52,368 nucleotides of DNA from Armatimonadetes bacterium CG06_land_8_20_14_3_00_66_21 (GTDB taxonomy: Bacteria > Armatimonadota > Abditibacteriia > CG2-30-66-41). Below are positions 16,522 to 26,015 of this stretch, piece by piece. Both the position numbers and the translations under genes were made by a program. Under the pieces are notes generated by a model. That model worked only from the letters and a program-made list of their open reading frames with translations, was not told where the DNA came from and did not search any database. The first letter of the stretch is position 1, and each line of letters starts with the position of its first letter. Location of the stretch: contig PEVN01000148.1 in assembly GCA_002779825.1 (NCBI GenBank), forward strand, positions 1 through 52,368. The letters run 5' to 3'.

Positions 16522-17307
16522 TCACCACCCCTGTTGGTACTTCGTCGCAGCCAGTCCAGACGCCGCGTCGCGTTCGGCAGGAGTCAGTTCGCCGAGGCAC
16601 AGAGATACGTCAAGCGCTTCCTCGAATCCATGCTTCAGGGCCTCGATCACCTCGCCAGGCGTCACGTCTCCGATGAGTTCGGCAAGGGCCGTCGCGCAGT
16701 CGCCCGGATCTCCGGTGGGGCCCAGCGCCGTCCGCAGCAGTTGCCGATCAAGGGTCAGCGGCAGAGCGCCGTGCTGGAGGAACGCTTGGCTCCCTCGCGC
16801 CTGCGCGCTGCCCACCAACTTGCGGCCCTCGACCACCAAGTCGCAGCGGGCGGCAGAGGTGAGACAGGAAGGCGAGCCCTTGTCGAGACGCTGCGACACC
16901 CCACCCGGCCTTCGCGCCAGCTCCGCGGCAATCCCCAGCCTTGATAACCCGGCGATCAACCCCGAGGACGCCCAGCGATATGTGGCCATGACGCTTGGCC
17001 CCAACGGACACGCCGCAATCGGCGCCACCACGGAGTAGGTGATCTCGTGGTCGTGTAGCAGCGCGCGCCCGCCGGTGGGCCGACGAACGACCTCCAGCCC
17101 GCGCTCGCGCAAGAGGCCCGCGTCAACGACATCGGCCTGCTGCGCTCTGCCCAGCGAAACGCAAGGCGGCGACCACGTATAGAACCGGAGCGTCGGCGGC
17201 GGCGTTCGCGTTGGCGCTCCCGCACTGCGGAGGAGGGCTTCGTCGACGGCCATGTTCTCGGCACCCGACGCGCATCCGGTGAGCAGCAGGCGCCATTCGC
17301 TACTCAG
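16522..17307 (-). CDS. Lipoate-protein ligase A family protein
   Basis: About 261 residues of the biotin/lipoate A/B ligase fold. Seen: [50 protein letters not shown] (lipoyl-AMP loop with RRPTGGRA) and [27 protein letters not shown] with the catalytic Lys in RKLVGSAQ. It would attach lipoate (or transfer octanoate) to GcvH, encoded two genes upstream. There is no ATG, GTG or TTG near the expected start: the ATG at 17448 adds 47 residues that are only gcvPB read in another frame, and the ATG at 17254 removes the conserved first strand. A CTG at 17307-17305, five bases after GAGAGGG and overlapping the gcvPB end, gives the right length. The start is therefore a proposal. Confidence 0.8.
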   Translation of the reverse strand: MSSEWRLLLTGCASGAENMAVDEALLRSAGAPTRTPPPTLRFYTWSPPCVSLGRAQQADVVDAGLLRERGLEVVRRPTGGRALLHDHEITYSVVAPIAACPLGPSVMATYRWASSGLIAGLSRLGIAAELARRPGGVSQRLDKGSPSCLTSAARCDLVVEGRKLVGSAQARGSQAFLQHGALPLTLDRQLLRTALGPTGDPGDCATALAELIGDVTPGEVIEALKHGFEEALDVSLCLGELTPAERDAASGLAATKYQQGW

Positions 17308-18808
17308 GGCTGCCCTCTCCCAGGCGGTCCGGCCACCGATAGCGAAGGTTCGGCTTCCGGGCCGCGGTCGCTTCGTCCAGTCTCGATACGGGGGTCGTGA
17401 TCGGGGCCTCGTGGAGGCAGTCGGGCGACTCCGCTGCTTCTTCAGCAACCTGATTCAGGGCGTCGGCGAAGGCGTCGAGGACGGCCTTCGTCTCGGTCTC
17501 TGTCGGCTCCACCATCAGCGCCTCTTCCATCACGATTGGGAAGTAGACGGTGGGCGGATGGAAGCCCAGATCGATCAGGCGTTTGGCGACGTCCAAGGCG
17601 CGAATGCCTTTCTCGCCCTTCAGCCGCCGCGCACTCACGACGAATTCGTGCTTGCAGTGAGAGCCGAACGGTCGGTCGTACGCCTCGCTCAGCAGAGACA
17701 GCAGATAGTTGGCGTTGAGCACTGCCCGCTCCGTGACCTGGGTGAGCCCTTCGCCTCCGTTACTCAGGATGTACGCGTAGGCGCGCAGCAGGACGCCGGC
17801 ATTCCCGTGGAACGCGTGGACCTTCCCAATCGAGTCCGGCCGGTCGTGGTTGAGGACATACCCGTCGGTATGGCGCTCGACGACCGGCACCGGCAAGAAC
17901 GGCTCCAGGAGGCTCTTCACGCCCACCGGCCCGGCTCCGGGTCCGCCGCCGCCGTGGGGGGTCGAGAACGTCTTGTGGAGGTTGAAGTGCATTACGTCGC
18001 AGCCCATGTCGCCCGGCTTCGCCTTTCCCATGATGGCGTTCATGTTGGCGCCGTCATAGTACACCAGCCCGCCGGCTTCGTGCACCAGCCTCGCTGCTTC
18101 GGCGACGTGCTTCTCAAACAAGCCGAAGGTGTTGGGGTTCGTCAGCATCAGCCCGGCCGTGTCGTCGCCCAGGGCGCGCTTCAGCGCTTCCAGGTCGAGG
18201 CAACCGTCTGCCCCGGAGGCGAGGCTCACCGTCTCGTACCCGCAGCGCGCGGCGCTGGCGGGGTTTGTTCCGTGGGCCGAATCGGGGATCAGGATGACCC
18301 GCCGCTGGTCCTCCTCGCCGTGCTTCTCGTGATAGGAGTGGATCAGCAGAAGCCCGAGGAACTCCCCCTGCGCACCAGCGGCCGGCTGCAGCGTCACGGC
18401 GTCCATGCCGCCGATCTCCGCCAGTGCCTCCTGGAGCGCGTGCAACACCGCCAGCCAGCCCTGCATCGTGGCGGGATCTTGCAGAGGATGCACCTGAGTG
18501 AGCCCGGCGAGCGCGGCAACTCGCTCATTGAGCTTCGGGTTGTACTTCATCGTGCAACTGCCCAGCGGATAGAAGTGCGTATCCACCGAGAAGTTGCGCT
18601 GCGACAGTCGGGTGAAGTGCTGCACTACGGTGCGCTCTTCGACCTCCGGGAGTCGCACTGCCGTCTTCCGCCGCCGGTCCGCCGGAAGGGCGACGTCGAG
18701 GTCGACCAATGGCACATCCGCCAAAGCGGCATAGTTGCTGCGCACGGACGCCGTGCGTCCGCCGCGTCCCGGCGCGCTGTACTCGTGAATGAGTGGTTCC
18801 GTCTTCAT
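17300..18808 (-). CDS. gcvPB: Glycine dehydrogenase (decarboxylating) subunit 2
   Basis: 502 residues, the PLP-binding half of split P-protein; with GcvPA it decarboxylates glycine and passes the aminomethyl group to lipoyl-GcvH. The N-terminal part has [20 protein letters not shown] and [12 protein letters not shown]; the cofactor site includes [25 protein letters not shown] and [16 protein letters not shown] with the PLP lysine near residue 280. ATG at 18808 overlaps the gcvPA TGA in the 4-base form ATGA, so the two subunits are translationally coupled. ORF extension to 18877 is rejected for that reason. The C-terminus ends within the start region of the lipoate ligase. Confidence 0.96.
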   Translation of the reverse strand: MKTEPLIHEYSAPGRGGRTASVRSNYAALADVPLVDLDVALPADRRRKTAVRLPEVEERTVVQHFTRLSQRNFSVDTHFYPLGSCTMKYNPKLNERVAALAGLTQVHPLQDPATMQGWLAVLHALQEALAEIGGMDAVTLQPAAGAQGEFLGLLLIHSYHEKHGEEDQRRVILIPDSAHGTNPASAARCGYETVSLASGADGCLDLEALKRALGDDTAGLMLTNPNTFGLFEKHVAEAARLVHEAGGLVYYDGANMNAIMGKAKPGDMGCDVMHFNLHKTFSTPHGGGGPGAGPVGVKSLLEPFLPVPVVERHTDGYVLNHDRPDSIGKVHAFHGNAGVLLRAYAYILSNGGEGLTQVTERAVLNANYLLSLLSEAYDRPFGSHCKHEFVVSARRLKGEKGIRALDVAKRLIDLGFHPPTVYFPIVMEEALMVEPTETETKAVLDAFADALNQVAEEAAESPDCLHEAPITTPVSRLDEATAARKPNLRYRWPDRLGEGSPE

Positions 18809-20148
18809 GTGCACAGCTCCGCCAGAACGGACACAAGGGCGTCGAGTTCGTGGCGACGGCGCTTCTCGGTCACGCACAGCAACAGGCCGTTGGGAAGCCA
18901 GTCGAAGTCGCGGCGCAGCGGGTAGCCTCCGAGGAGGCCCGCTTCCCGCAGCCGCCCGTTGACCTGGTGCGCCGGCGCCGGACAGCTCACTGTGAATTCC
19001 TTGAAGAACGGTGCCGAGAACGGCAGCTCGATGCCTGCCAGCTCAGCGAGGCGCCTGCGCGTGTAGTGGGCCTTCTGCAGGCAGAGCTCTGCAACGGCAC
19101 GCACCCCCCGCGGGCCCAGCGCACACAGGTACACCGTGGCCGCCAGCGCACACAGCCCCTGGTTTGTGCAGATGTTCGAGGTGGCTTTCTCGCGCCGGAT
19201 GTGTTGCTCGCGGGTTTGCAGCGTGAGCACATATCCCGGCTTCCCGTTGACATCGGTCGTGGCGCCCACCAACCGACCGGGCAGCCTGCGGAGCAGGTCC
19301 TGCTTTGCGGTCATGATGCCAAGCCCCGGTCCTCCCAAAGACTGACCGATCCCCAACGCCTGCCCCTCCGCCACCGCCAAGTCGGCGTCGTACTCGCCCG
19401 GGGTCTCGACCAGCGCCAACGAGATTGGGTCGAACACCGAAATGAGCCGGCCGCCGCGTTCGTGGACCAGGCGCGAAACGACCTCGCACTCCTCCAGGCA
19501 GCCGAAAAAGTTGGGGTTCTGCACCACCGCCGCCGCGAACGGCGCCTGTGCCAGGTCAGAAAGATGATTGAGGTCGATCACGCCGCTGCGACACCGGACC
19601 GGCTCCAGCTCGATGTGAGAGCGGTGCGTGTATGTGTCCAACACAGCGCGGTAGGCCGGATGGACCGATTCGGGGACGAGAATCCGCGGGCTGTGCGACA
19701 CGCTGAGCGCGACGAACGCCGCCTCGGCCAGGGCGCTGGCGCCGTCGTATAGTGAGGCGTTGGCAACGTCCATCCCGGTCAGATCGCAAAGGAGCGACTG
19801 GAACTCATAGATGACTTGCAGCGTTCCCTGGCTGGCTTCCGGCTGATACGGCGTGTAGGAGGTGACGAACTCGCTGCGCGTGCACAGGGACGACACAACC
19901 GCCGGCACGTAGTGGTCGTAGCAGCCAGCGCCAAGGAAGGACGGCGTCCGGTCGCTGGACAGGTTGAGATCTGCCAGGCGCTGAAGGCGCGCCTCTACCT
20001 CCATCTCTGACAGGCCGGGAGGCAGCTCGAGATCGGCGCTCTGCCTCAGCTCCTCCGGGATGTCGGCGAACAGGTCCTCGACGCTGCCCGTCCCCAAGCG
20101 GTCGAGCATCTGTCGGGTGTCGTCCTCTGTGTGGGGCCAGTAGCCCAA
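18805..20148 (-). CDS. gcvPA: Glycine dehydrogenase (decarboxylating) subunit 1
   Basis: 447 residues, the other half of split P-protein. Seen: [40 protein letters not shown] (family signature), [18 protein letters not shown] and [19 protein letters not shown]. The start is a TTG at 20148-20146, seven bases after a GGAGG that lies in the last codons of gcvH; the resulting protein has the usual length. The longer ORF to 20241 overlaps gcvH and is not supported. The C-terminal TGA is shared with the gcvPB ATG. Position between gcvH and gcvPB is the standard order in bacteria with a split P-protein. Confidence 0.95.
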   Translation of the reverse strand: MGYWPHTEDDTRQMLDRLGTGSVEDLFADIPEELRQSADLELPPGLSEMEVEARLQRLADLNLSSDRTPSFLGAGCYDHYVPAVVSSLCTRSEFVTSYTPYQPEASQGTLQVIYEFQSLLCDLTGMDVANASLYDGASALAEAAFVALSVSHSPRILVPESVHPAYRAVLDTYTHRSHIELEPVRCRSGVIDLNHLSDLAQAPFAAAVVQNPNFFGCLEECEVVSRLVHERGGRLISVFDPISLALVETPGEYDADLAVAEGQALGIGQSLGGPGLGIMTAKQDLLRRLPGRLVGATTDVNGKPGYVLTLQTREQHIRREKATSNICTNQGLCALAATVYLCALGPRGVRAVAELCLQKAHYTRRRLAELAGIELPFSAPFFKEFTVSCPAPAHQVNGRLREAGLLGGYPLRRDFDWLPNGLLLCVTEKRRRHELDALVSVLAELCT

Positions 20149-20150
20149 GG

Positions 20151-20534
20151 CTATGCCTCCTCGAGCATCTGCCGGTACTGGGCTGCGCTCATCAGTAGCT
20201 GCGTCTCCCCGGCGTCGGCCAGGCGCACCTTGAGCATCCACCCTTCGCCGTATGGGTCTTCATTGATGCGCTCAGGTTCCTCATGCAGGAGCGTGTTCAC
20301 CTCGACCACGGTCCCGGTGATGCCCGCAATCAGGTCGGACACAGCCTTGATGGACTCGATCACGCCAAACGGCGTGTCGGGTCCCACGGTGTCGCCCACT
20401 TCGGGCAGCTCGAGGTAGACGACTTCGCCCAATTCGTCTTGAGCGAAGTCGGTGATGCCCACAGTGGCAACGCCTTCCTCTACCTTGACCCATTCGTGGG
20501 TCTTCGAGTACAGCAGTTCTTCTGGCGTATTCAT
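20151..20534 (-). CDS. gcvH: Glycine cleavage H protein (lipoyl carrier)
   Basis: 127 residues, normal for GcvH. It carries the aminomethyl group on a lipoyl lysine between the P, T and L proteins. Lys63 in GVIESIKAVSDL is the lipoylation site; other landmarks are KTHEWVKVEEGVATVGITDFAQ, GEVVYLELPEVGDTV, and the end DPYGEGWMLKVRLAD. ATG at 20534 has AGGAG nine bases upstream; the ORF start at 20711 would add 59 residues of non-homologous sequence. The stop TAG is three bases from the gcvPA TTG. The gap to gcvT (about 170 bases) holds no clear element and no glycine riboswitch pattern that I can see. Confidence 0.97.
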   Translation of the reverse strand: MNTPEELLYSKTHEWVKVEEGVATVGITDFAQDELGEVVYLELPEVGDTVGPDTPFGVIESIKAVSDLIAGITGTVVEVNTLLHEEPERINEDPYGEGWMLKVRLADAGETQLLMSAAQYRQMLEEA

Positions 20535-20707
20535 GGTGGGGTTCTCCTTCGGCAACGGGTGCGCGCGGCGTAAGGGCGGTGCCTGCGTGCCCGCCCCGGC
20601 AAGGGCCGACAAACTTGGCGGGCGCACCGGGCAGACGCATGGGTCTGTCCCTGCGGTGCGGTGCGTCTTCCGCGGTTGGGGTGGGCGCTTGACCAATCCA
20701 TGCGGCC

Positions 20708-21811
20708 TCACATGCTCTCGGAACGGTAGAACGGCAGTGGCACCACGGTAGCCGCGTGCAATCCCTGCCGGATCCGAATCTCCATCTGCTCGCCGACAGC
20801 CGGAGCGGGGTGCTCCACGTACGCCAACGCAATCCCTTTGCCGAGTGTCGGCGAGAACGTGCCGCTGGTCACTTTGCCGACGACTGCGCCGTTCCGGACA
20901 ACCTCATAGCCTGCGCGGGGAACAGCCCGGTCGGGCGTCGCCAACCCGACCAATCGGCGGCGGTTACCAGACTCAGCCAAGTGCTGGAGAGCGGCCTTCC
21001 CCACGAAGTCAGCCTTGTTCAGTTTCACCGCCCACGCGAGCCCGCACTCCATCGGCGACCGGTCCTCGGTCAACTCGTGTCCGTACAGCGGCAGCGCCGC
21101 CTCGAGCCGGCACACATCGCGCGCCGCCAGGCCGCAGGGCACCCCACCCGCGTCTGTCAGTGCGGTCCACAGCCCGGCGGCCGCTGCGGCCGGGGCCAGG
21201 ATCTCAAAGCCGTCTTCGCCGGTATAGCCCGTGCAGGCGAGGACGACTTCGACACCCTCCAACTCCACCTGCATGAACCCATTGCGGGGCAGCAAGGCGG
21301 CGAGGTCGGCCAGCGCACCCGACGCCAGCGTCCGGGCGAGCGGGCCCTGTACGGCAATCGCAGCTTCCCACTGAAGCGCAAACGACACCTCGCCGTGCGC
21401 GTGTCGCTTCATCCACCCCAGATCGGTCTCCGCCCGAGAGGCGTTGACGAGACAGCGCCACTCCTGCTCGCCGAACCGGTACGCCAGCAGGTCGTCTACC
21501 ACGCCGCCGTTCTCGTTGCACAGGGGCGAGTACGCCGAGCGACCAGTCTTCAGGTCGGCGACGCGATTGGTCAGCAGGTGGTCCAGGTTCGCGGTGGCGT
21601 CACGGCCGGAAACGAGCACTTGCGCGAGATGTGACACGTCGAACACCCCGACTTCTGTGCGCACCGCGCCCACCTCGGACAGGATACCCGCGTAGGACAG
21701 CGGCAACTCCCACCCGGCGAACTCACCCATCTTGGCGCCAAGCCGAAGGTGGCAGTCGTGCAGGGGCGTGCGTCTCAAAGTTGGCGGTTGTTCATCCATG
21801 CTCATCGGCAC
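20708..21811 (-). CDS. gcvT: Aminomethyltransferase (glycine cleavage T protein)
   Basis: 367 residues. It transfers the methylene carbon from aminomethyl-lipoyl GcvH to tetrahydrofolate, releasing ammonia. Seen: RTPLHDCHLRLGAKMGEFAGWELPL, GVFDVSHLAQVLVSG, GGVVDDLLAYRF, ACTGYTGEDGFEIL and GLAARDVCRLEAALPLYGHEL, EDRSPMECGLAWAV, all standard. The start is either GTG 21811 or the ATGs at 21805 and 21799; the GTG lies three bases after the stop of the upstream DUF2993 gene, so coupling to that gene is likely. gcvT leads the set gcvT-gcvH-gcvPA-gcvPB-lipoate ligase. The L protein (lpd) is not in the window. Confidence 0.95.
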   Translation of the reverse strand: MPMSMDEQPPTLRRTPLHDCHLRLGAKMGEFAGWELPLSYAGILSEVGAVRTEVGVFDVSHLAQVLVSGRDATANLDHLLTNRVADLKTGRSAYSPLCNENGGVVDDLLAYRFGEQEWRCLVNASRAETDLGWMKRHAHGEVSFALQWEAAIAVQGPLARTLASGALADLAALLPRNGFMQVELEGVEVVLACTGYTGEDGFEILAPAAAAAGLWTALTDAGGVPCGLAARDVCRLEAALPLYGHELTEDRSPMECGLAWAVKLNKADFVGKAALQHLAESGNRRRLVGLATPDRAVPRAGYEVVRNGAVVGKVTSGTFSPTLGKGIALAYVEHPAPAVGEQMEIRIRQGLHAATVVPLPFYRSESM

Positions 21812-21814
21812 TAC

Positions 21815-22729
21815 TCACTGTGCGCCCGCCTTTGGCAGCGACACCCGACAGTGGATCGCGACGCCCCCTGGGGTGATCGCGACGCCGGTAATGGCCCCCG
21901 CCAAGGGAGCCAACGCCTCGAAGGGCACGTGGAACACCGGCTTGAGGCTCTCCATCATGGACTGGACAATCCGCGCCGGCACGGACAGCCCGACCAGCTT
22001 GACCTTCGGGTCCACCAAGGTGAGGTTCTGCCCGTCCGGCGAGCCCAATCCAGCGAGGCAGGAAAACCGCACCGGCACGATGAGCACGGTCTTCGTGCCG
22101 GAGAGTTCCAGGCGCCCTTGCTCCAGGCGGACCTTTATCTTGCTGACCTCCGGGAGTTCCTTGGCGGCCATCGTCCGCAGGGCTTCGGGCCCCACTTTGA
22201 AGACCGCGGTGCCGTTCTCCAGCGCTTGGATGTTGATCTTCCCGTTGGTGAGAAGCTGTTCAACGTTGTAGCGCACGTGCCGAATCTCAACGGTCAGCTT
22301 GCCCACGGGGATCCCTGCGTAGGTGAAGTTGGACGCACTCAGCACCACTGTGCCGATGGTGGACTCCTTCGGAAAGCGTGGTCTCAGCCGCTCGCTCAAG
22401 GGCGTCGGGAACCCGATGTGCCGCGAAGGTTCCGGCGCGCGCCACGCTTGGCGCGGCTGTTCCACTTTGGCGCCCGCCTCAGGAGCCACTGCAGCGAGGT
22501 CCCCCAGGAAGACTTCCTCCACCTTGAAGCCCCGCAGTTCCAGCTCCACCCGCTCGAAGTCACCCCGCATGGCGCTCATCGCGCCGCCGACCTCCACATG
22601 AGCACTGACTTGATCAACCTGTTTCAGCTCGCGCCGCACGATCTGGACCAACTGCGTCTCGATGGCGCCGGGCTTGATTGTCGAATCCAGGGCAACTACG
22701 CCGCCAAACAGCAAGGCCAGGAGGCCCAT
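21815..22729 (-). CDS. DUF2993 (LmeA-like) secreted lipid-binding protein
   Basis: 304 residues. The N-terminus MGLLALLFGGVVALDSTIKPG is a short signal or membrane anchor. The body has the DUF2993 pattern: an early segment (AIETQLVQIVRRELKQVDQVSAHVEVGGAMSAMRGDFERVELEL) in which the protein typically begins its lipid-binding tubular fold, a middle part (SNFTYAGIPVGKLTVEIRHVRYN) and repeated beta strands near the end. Relatives in actinobacteria and cyanobacteria bind phospholipid at the outer side of the membrane. A similar role is inferred. It is the first gene of the operon with gcvT, three bases apart, which is an odd companion: either chance packing or a shared promoter. No clear promoter was seen upstream, only a hairpin repeat. 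Confidence 0.75.
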   Translation of the reverse strand: MGLLALLFGGVVALDSTIKPGAIETQLVQIVRRELKQVDQVSAHVEVGGAMSAMRGDFERVELELRGFKVEEVFLGDLAAVAPEAGAKVEQPRQAWRAPEPSRHIGFPTPLSERLRPRFPKESTIGTVVLSASNFTYAGIPVGKLTVEIRHVRYNVEQLLTNGKINIQALENGTAVFKVGPEALRTMAAKELPEVSKIKVRLEQGRLELSGTKTVLIVPVRFSCLAGLGSPDGQNLTLVDPKVKLVGLSVPARIVQSMMESLKPVFHVPFEALAPLAGAITGVAITPGGVAIHCRVSLPKAGAQ

Positions 22730-22789
22730 TGCTTCACCTCAGCTCGCGCGTTCCTGCAGTCATGCCCCCCAGCCACTGCCGCCCGCATC

Positions 22790-22853
22790 GCGTAGGTCTC
22801 CGACCTGTGCCCCAGCGGAACTCGGTCTCGGGCTACAGATCGGAGACCTATGC
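22790..22853. repeat. Imperfect hairpin GTAGGTCTCCGACC
   Basis: Arms 22790-22808 (GCGTAGGTCTCCGACCTGT) and 22835-22853 pair over 19 bases with two mismatches around a 26-base loop. It sits between the divergent DUF2993 and Zn-peptidase genes. Same general design as the hairpins at 510, 7126 and 27118 but with a different sequence. Confidence 0.6.
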
Positions 22854-22952
22854 TACTGGGGGCTGGAACCGTAACTGCAGGTTACCGTCCAATGGTATCA
22901 GGTCGGTCGCCCGCTGCCAATGGCTCGCACCTCCCTGGGCGCGGTGAGGCGG

Positions 22953-22980
22953 CTGACATGCCTTCCCAATCTGCTACAAT
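22953..22980 (+). promoter_or_regulatory. Candidate promoter for Zn peptidase
   Basis: CTGACA (22953-22958), 16-base spacer, TACAAT (22975-22980), about 33 bases before the start codon at 23014. Both boxes are one base off consensus. Confidence 0.45.
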
Positions 22981-23013
22981 CAACGGGACTGCACGCCCCA
23001 ACGGAGGCTCTCG

Positions 23014-23721
23014 ATGTTCTACCCGATGATAATGGATCCCGTCTACTTGGTGACGGAGCTGATCGCGGTGCCAGCGATCCTGTTCGCCCTGTACGCCCAG
23101 TTCAAGGTCAAAGGGACCTTCGAGCGCTATTCCCGCGTCGCCGCTCGTAGTGGGTTGACAGGCGCAGAGGCCGCCCGACGGCTCTTGGATCGGCACGGCA
23201 TTCGCGATGTCACCATTGGCACTGCCGGCGGCTGGCTGGGCGACCACTACGACCCGCGGAAGAAGCAGCTCAACCTCTCCGACCGCGTGTACAACGGGAA
23301 CTCCCTCGCCGCCCTTGGCGTTGCCGCGCACGAGACCGGTCACGCATTCCAGCACGCGGAGAAGTACGGCGCGCTCGCACTCCGCAACGGGCTTGTGCCG
23401 CTCACGTACACGTCCCAACTGGCCATGCCGCTCGCCTTCGCCGGCTACTTCTTCCACTCACCCACAATGATCCTGATCGGGATCTGCCTGTTCTCGGCAT
23501 TCGTCGCGTTCACGCTCATCACGCTTCCCGTAGAGTTCAACGCCAGCAGCCGCGCCGTTCAGCTTCTGCAAGACAGCGGAATCGTTGGCTTCGACGAGGC
23601 GCCCCACGTCCGGGCCGTGCTGAGCGCAGCAGCGCTGACCTACGCGGCAGCGGCGGCCGTCGCGATTGCCCACCTTCTCCGGCTGGTTCTCCTGTTCACC
23701 ATGTCCTCGCGTGACGACTGA
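23014..23721 (+). CDS. Membrane zinc metallopeptidase, YugP type
   Basis: 235 residues, Zn_peptidase_2 family. Membrane segments at about 10-30 (VTELIAVPAILFALYAQF), 138-175 and 200-230. The zinc site is the HExxH-type AAHETGHAFQHAEKYGAL (residues about 107-124), with a distal Glu expected in PVEFNASSRAVQLL. Upstream, VTIGTAGGWLGDHYDPRKKQLNLSDRVYNGNSLAALGVAAHE is strongly conserved in the family. Thought to be an intramembrane or membrane-proximal protease of unknown substrate. ATG at 23014 has GGAGG about 15 bases before it, which is a bit far; a second ATG six codons in is possible. The downstream secreted gene starts 88 bases later. Confidence 0.9.
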   Translation: MFYPMIMDPVYLVTELIAVPAILFALYAQFKVKGTFERYSRVAARSGLTGAEAARRLLDRHGIRDVTIGTAGGWLGDHYDPRKKQLNLSDRVYNGNSLAALGVAAHETGHAFQHAEKYGALALRNGLVPLTYTSQLAMPLAFAGYFFHSPTMILIGICLFSAFVAFTLITLPVEFNASSRAVQLLQDSGIVGFDEAPHVRAVLSAAALTYAAAAAVAIAHLLRLVLLFTMSSRDD

Positions 23722-23809
23722 GCGAACCCCGCTGCGAGGGTTTGGGCGGCGGGCACCGAACAAGGGAACGAGACGATGCGTCCAGTCTCGGAGAGGTGCT
23801 CGCCGACTC

Positions 23810-25986
23810 ATGAACCGCCTCACCTTCCCCGCCTGCTTCTTCTGCGCCGCGGCGCTCATGGTCGCCCTCGCCCCTCAACCCGCGAAGGCCGAAGGGACGC
23901 AACAGAACTCCCCCTCGGCGCGTGGACCGCGGTCGGTAGCTGTATGGATCGACCGGGACCTGACCCCGCCCCCGCCCACCGATCCCCAAGCGCTTGCCGA
24001 GCTGCTGGAGCGCGAGGGGTTCCACGTCACGCGATTGTCCACCGCCGACCTGACTTCCAACGACCGGATGGACCCTCGTCGGTTCAACGTCCTTGTGTTG
24101 CCCTACAGCGAGGTGTACCCGGCCGCCGGAGGCGCCGCACTTGAGACATTTCTCGCTTCGGGCGGCGCCTACGTGGCCCTCGGAGGGTGCGGCCCTACTG
24201 CGCCGCTGTACCGAAGCGGGGACGGCTGGCTCCGCGCCGATGCCGTGGGCAAGACCGCCTGGGCTGACACCGGCACCGAGGCATGGGACTCGAACCGCCG
24301 CGGTGACGAAACCGGCCTTGCCGTTGCCGCCACCGAAGAGGGAGCGCTCTTCTCCACGGCGGAGGTCGCGGCGTACGCGTACGCCGGCCGCAAGCTGCCG
24401 CCACTACCACCCACCGCGAGCGTCCTCTGCTTCGACGCCCGCGGCGACGGGCGGACGCCCTTTCTGTGTCTGGAGCTGCGCGAGCGGGACGGCTCTCGCT
24501 GGAAGCACGTTCTGCCGCTCTCGGAACAGTGGCAGAAGCGCCGCCTCCCGTTGACGACCGTGGCGAGCTACGCCAGCAAGCAGCGGGGGACGAAGGGCGA
24601 CTACCTCCATGCCGATCGTGCCGAGAGCCTGTGGTTCGGGTTCACTCGGGCGATGGTGGGGCCCGGCGCGCATGAGTTCCGGATCCGCGGTCTCCGGTTC
24701 GCCGAATCGCCTGTCCCGCCGGACGAGATTGCAGCGTCTCCCTCCCACAACCCCAACCACGTTCTGGCTGCTCGGTTCTTCGGGAAGGACCTCGTGTCGG
24801 TCGGCGAGGCGGCCGATCTGTCGTGCGGGCCGCGCGCCGCACGCACCTCGGGCCGCCTTGGCGTGACAAGTGGGGTGATGCCCGTCCATTTCCCCCTGTC
24901 GGCCGACCAAGCCGCGACTGTCACTGCCTGCCCGCTCACCCCGTTGCCGACGGCGGGAACCCGACTCGTGCCGCTGTTGGAAGTGGTTCGCGACGACACG
25001 GCTGAACGGAGTGTGGTCGCCGCGATGGTCATGAACTACAGCGGACCGTACTCCGGCAGCGTCCGGGCCGCCATTGGAGTCAGCGGCGTGGACCTGCTGG
25101 CAGGCGTGATCCCCGGTATGCGCGAGGGAACCGTCGACCTTTGCCGCTTCCTCTGCGAAGGCATCGTGTGGGGCGACCCGCGACTGGAGTGTCGTCCGGT
25201 CGGTCAGGACGTGCGGCTATCCGTCACCTGTCCGCTGCTCAGCCGCGCTGAAGGGCCTGCGGTCGTTGCGAGCCATGGGGCACTGGTCTCGGGGCAGGCT
25301 CGCGAGGAGCGCAGCGCCAGCGTGACCCTGAAAGCACACGGCACCGCTCAGCTCTCGCTGGGAGAGTTCCCCGCGTCGGCGGCGGACTGGCGCGACTGGT
25401 CGGTCAGCGCCCGGTGGTGCCCCTCGACAAGCCAACGCGCATCTTCGCTCCGGAACAGAACACCTACACCATCGGCTGCACCCTTGCCGCGGCGTACGCC
25501 TACGCCCGGCTCACCGGCGACCCGAAGGACGAACAGGCAGCACAGCGCGACGCCGAATGGCTTATGGCGCGAGCGCAGAACCTGCACGGCGCGTTCGTGG
25601 AGAGCTTCCTGTACGCCCACGCCTTCACCACCGACGAGCAGCAGCGGGCGAAGTACGCCGAGTTCCTGCGCACCCACTTCGTCGAGGCAATGTGCAGCAA
25701 CCAGACGGACTGGTGGCAGAACAGCGCCGGGCGCAGTGCGCTAAACCTGGACGGTCTGGTCTACTGCTACGCGCATCTCGGTCAGGACCCTCGCGTGCTC
25801 GCCCAGATCATCAGTGCCACGAGCGCCCTCTTCTCGCCGCACTCGCCGCAGTCGCTCTACCAACTGCGGAATCAGCCCGCCCTCTCCGTTGACGAGGGAA
25901 TCTACACCTGCTTCAGCTACTGCAGCCTGCCCGACGTGATCCAGCCGATGATCACGATGAAACCGTTCGAGCGCGTCAGGCAGTGA
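23810..25986 (+). pseudogene. Secreted multi-domain protein broken by a frameshift
   Basis: A single gene seems split. From ATG 23810 comes a signal peptide (MNRLTFPACFFCAAALMVAL, AxA site near residue 26), then a GATase-like/Rossmann-like segment (SVAVWIDRDLTPPP to TFLASGGAYVALGG), a beta-sandwich region containing WKHVLPLSEQWQKRRLPL, and further strands up to about 25390. After that the frame degenerates into Ser/Arg/Thr-rich shadow sequence, while the frame one base back becomes protein-like: VVPLDKPTRIFAPEQNTYTIG then helices of an alpha/alpha type (LAAAYAYARLTGDPKDEQAAQRDAEWLMARAQ) up to the stop at 25986. One missing base near 25380-25410 would join them into about 725 residues. The enzyme activity is not recognised; carbohydrate-related by context. 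Confidence 0.6.
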
Positions 25987-26015
25987 CTGCCCAAGCCGCG
26001 ACGCACGTCCCCTCG

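Noticed and set aside
17252-18925. 557-codon plus-strand ORF
   Set aside because: Antisense of gcvPB; long only because of GC-rich codon usage.
20535-20707. Glycine riboswitch in the gcvT-gcvH gap
   Set aside because: No tandem aptamer-like pattern found, and the place inside the operon is not usual. The region before DUF2993 was also read without success.
21749-22795. 348-codon plus-strand ORF
   Set aside because: Antisense of DUF2993 and the gcvT start; His/Arg/Pro-rich, no recognisable fold.
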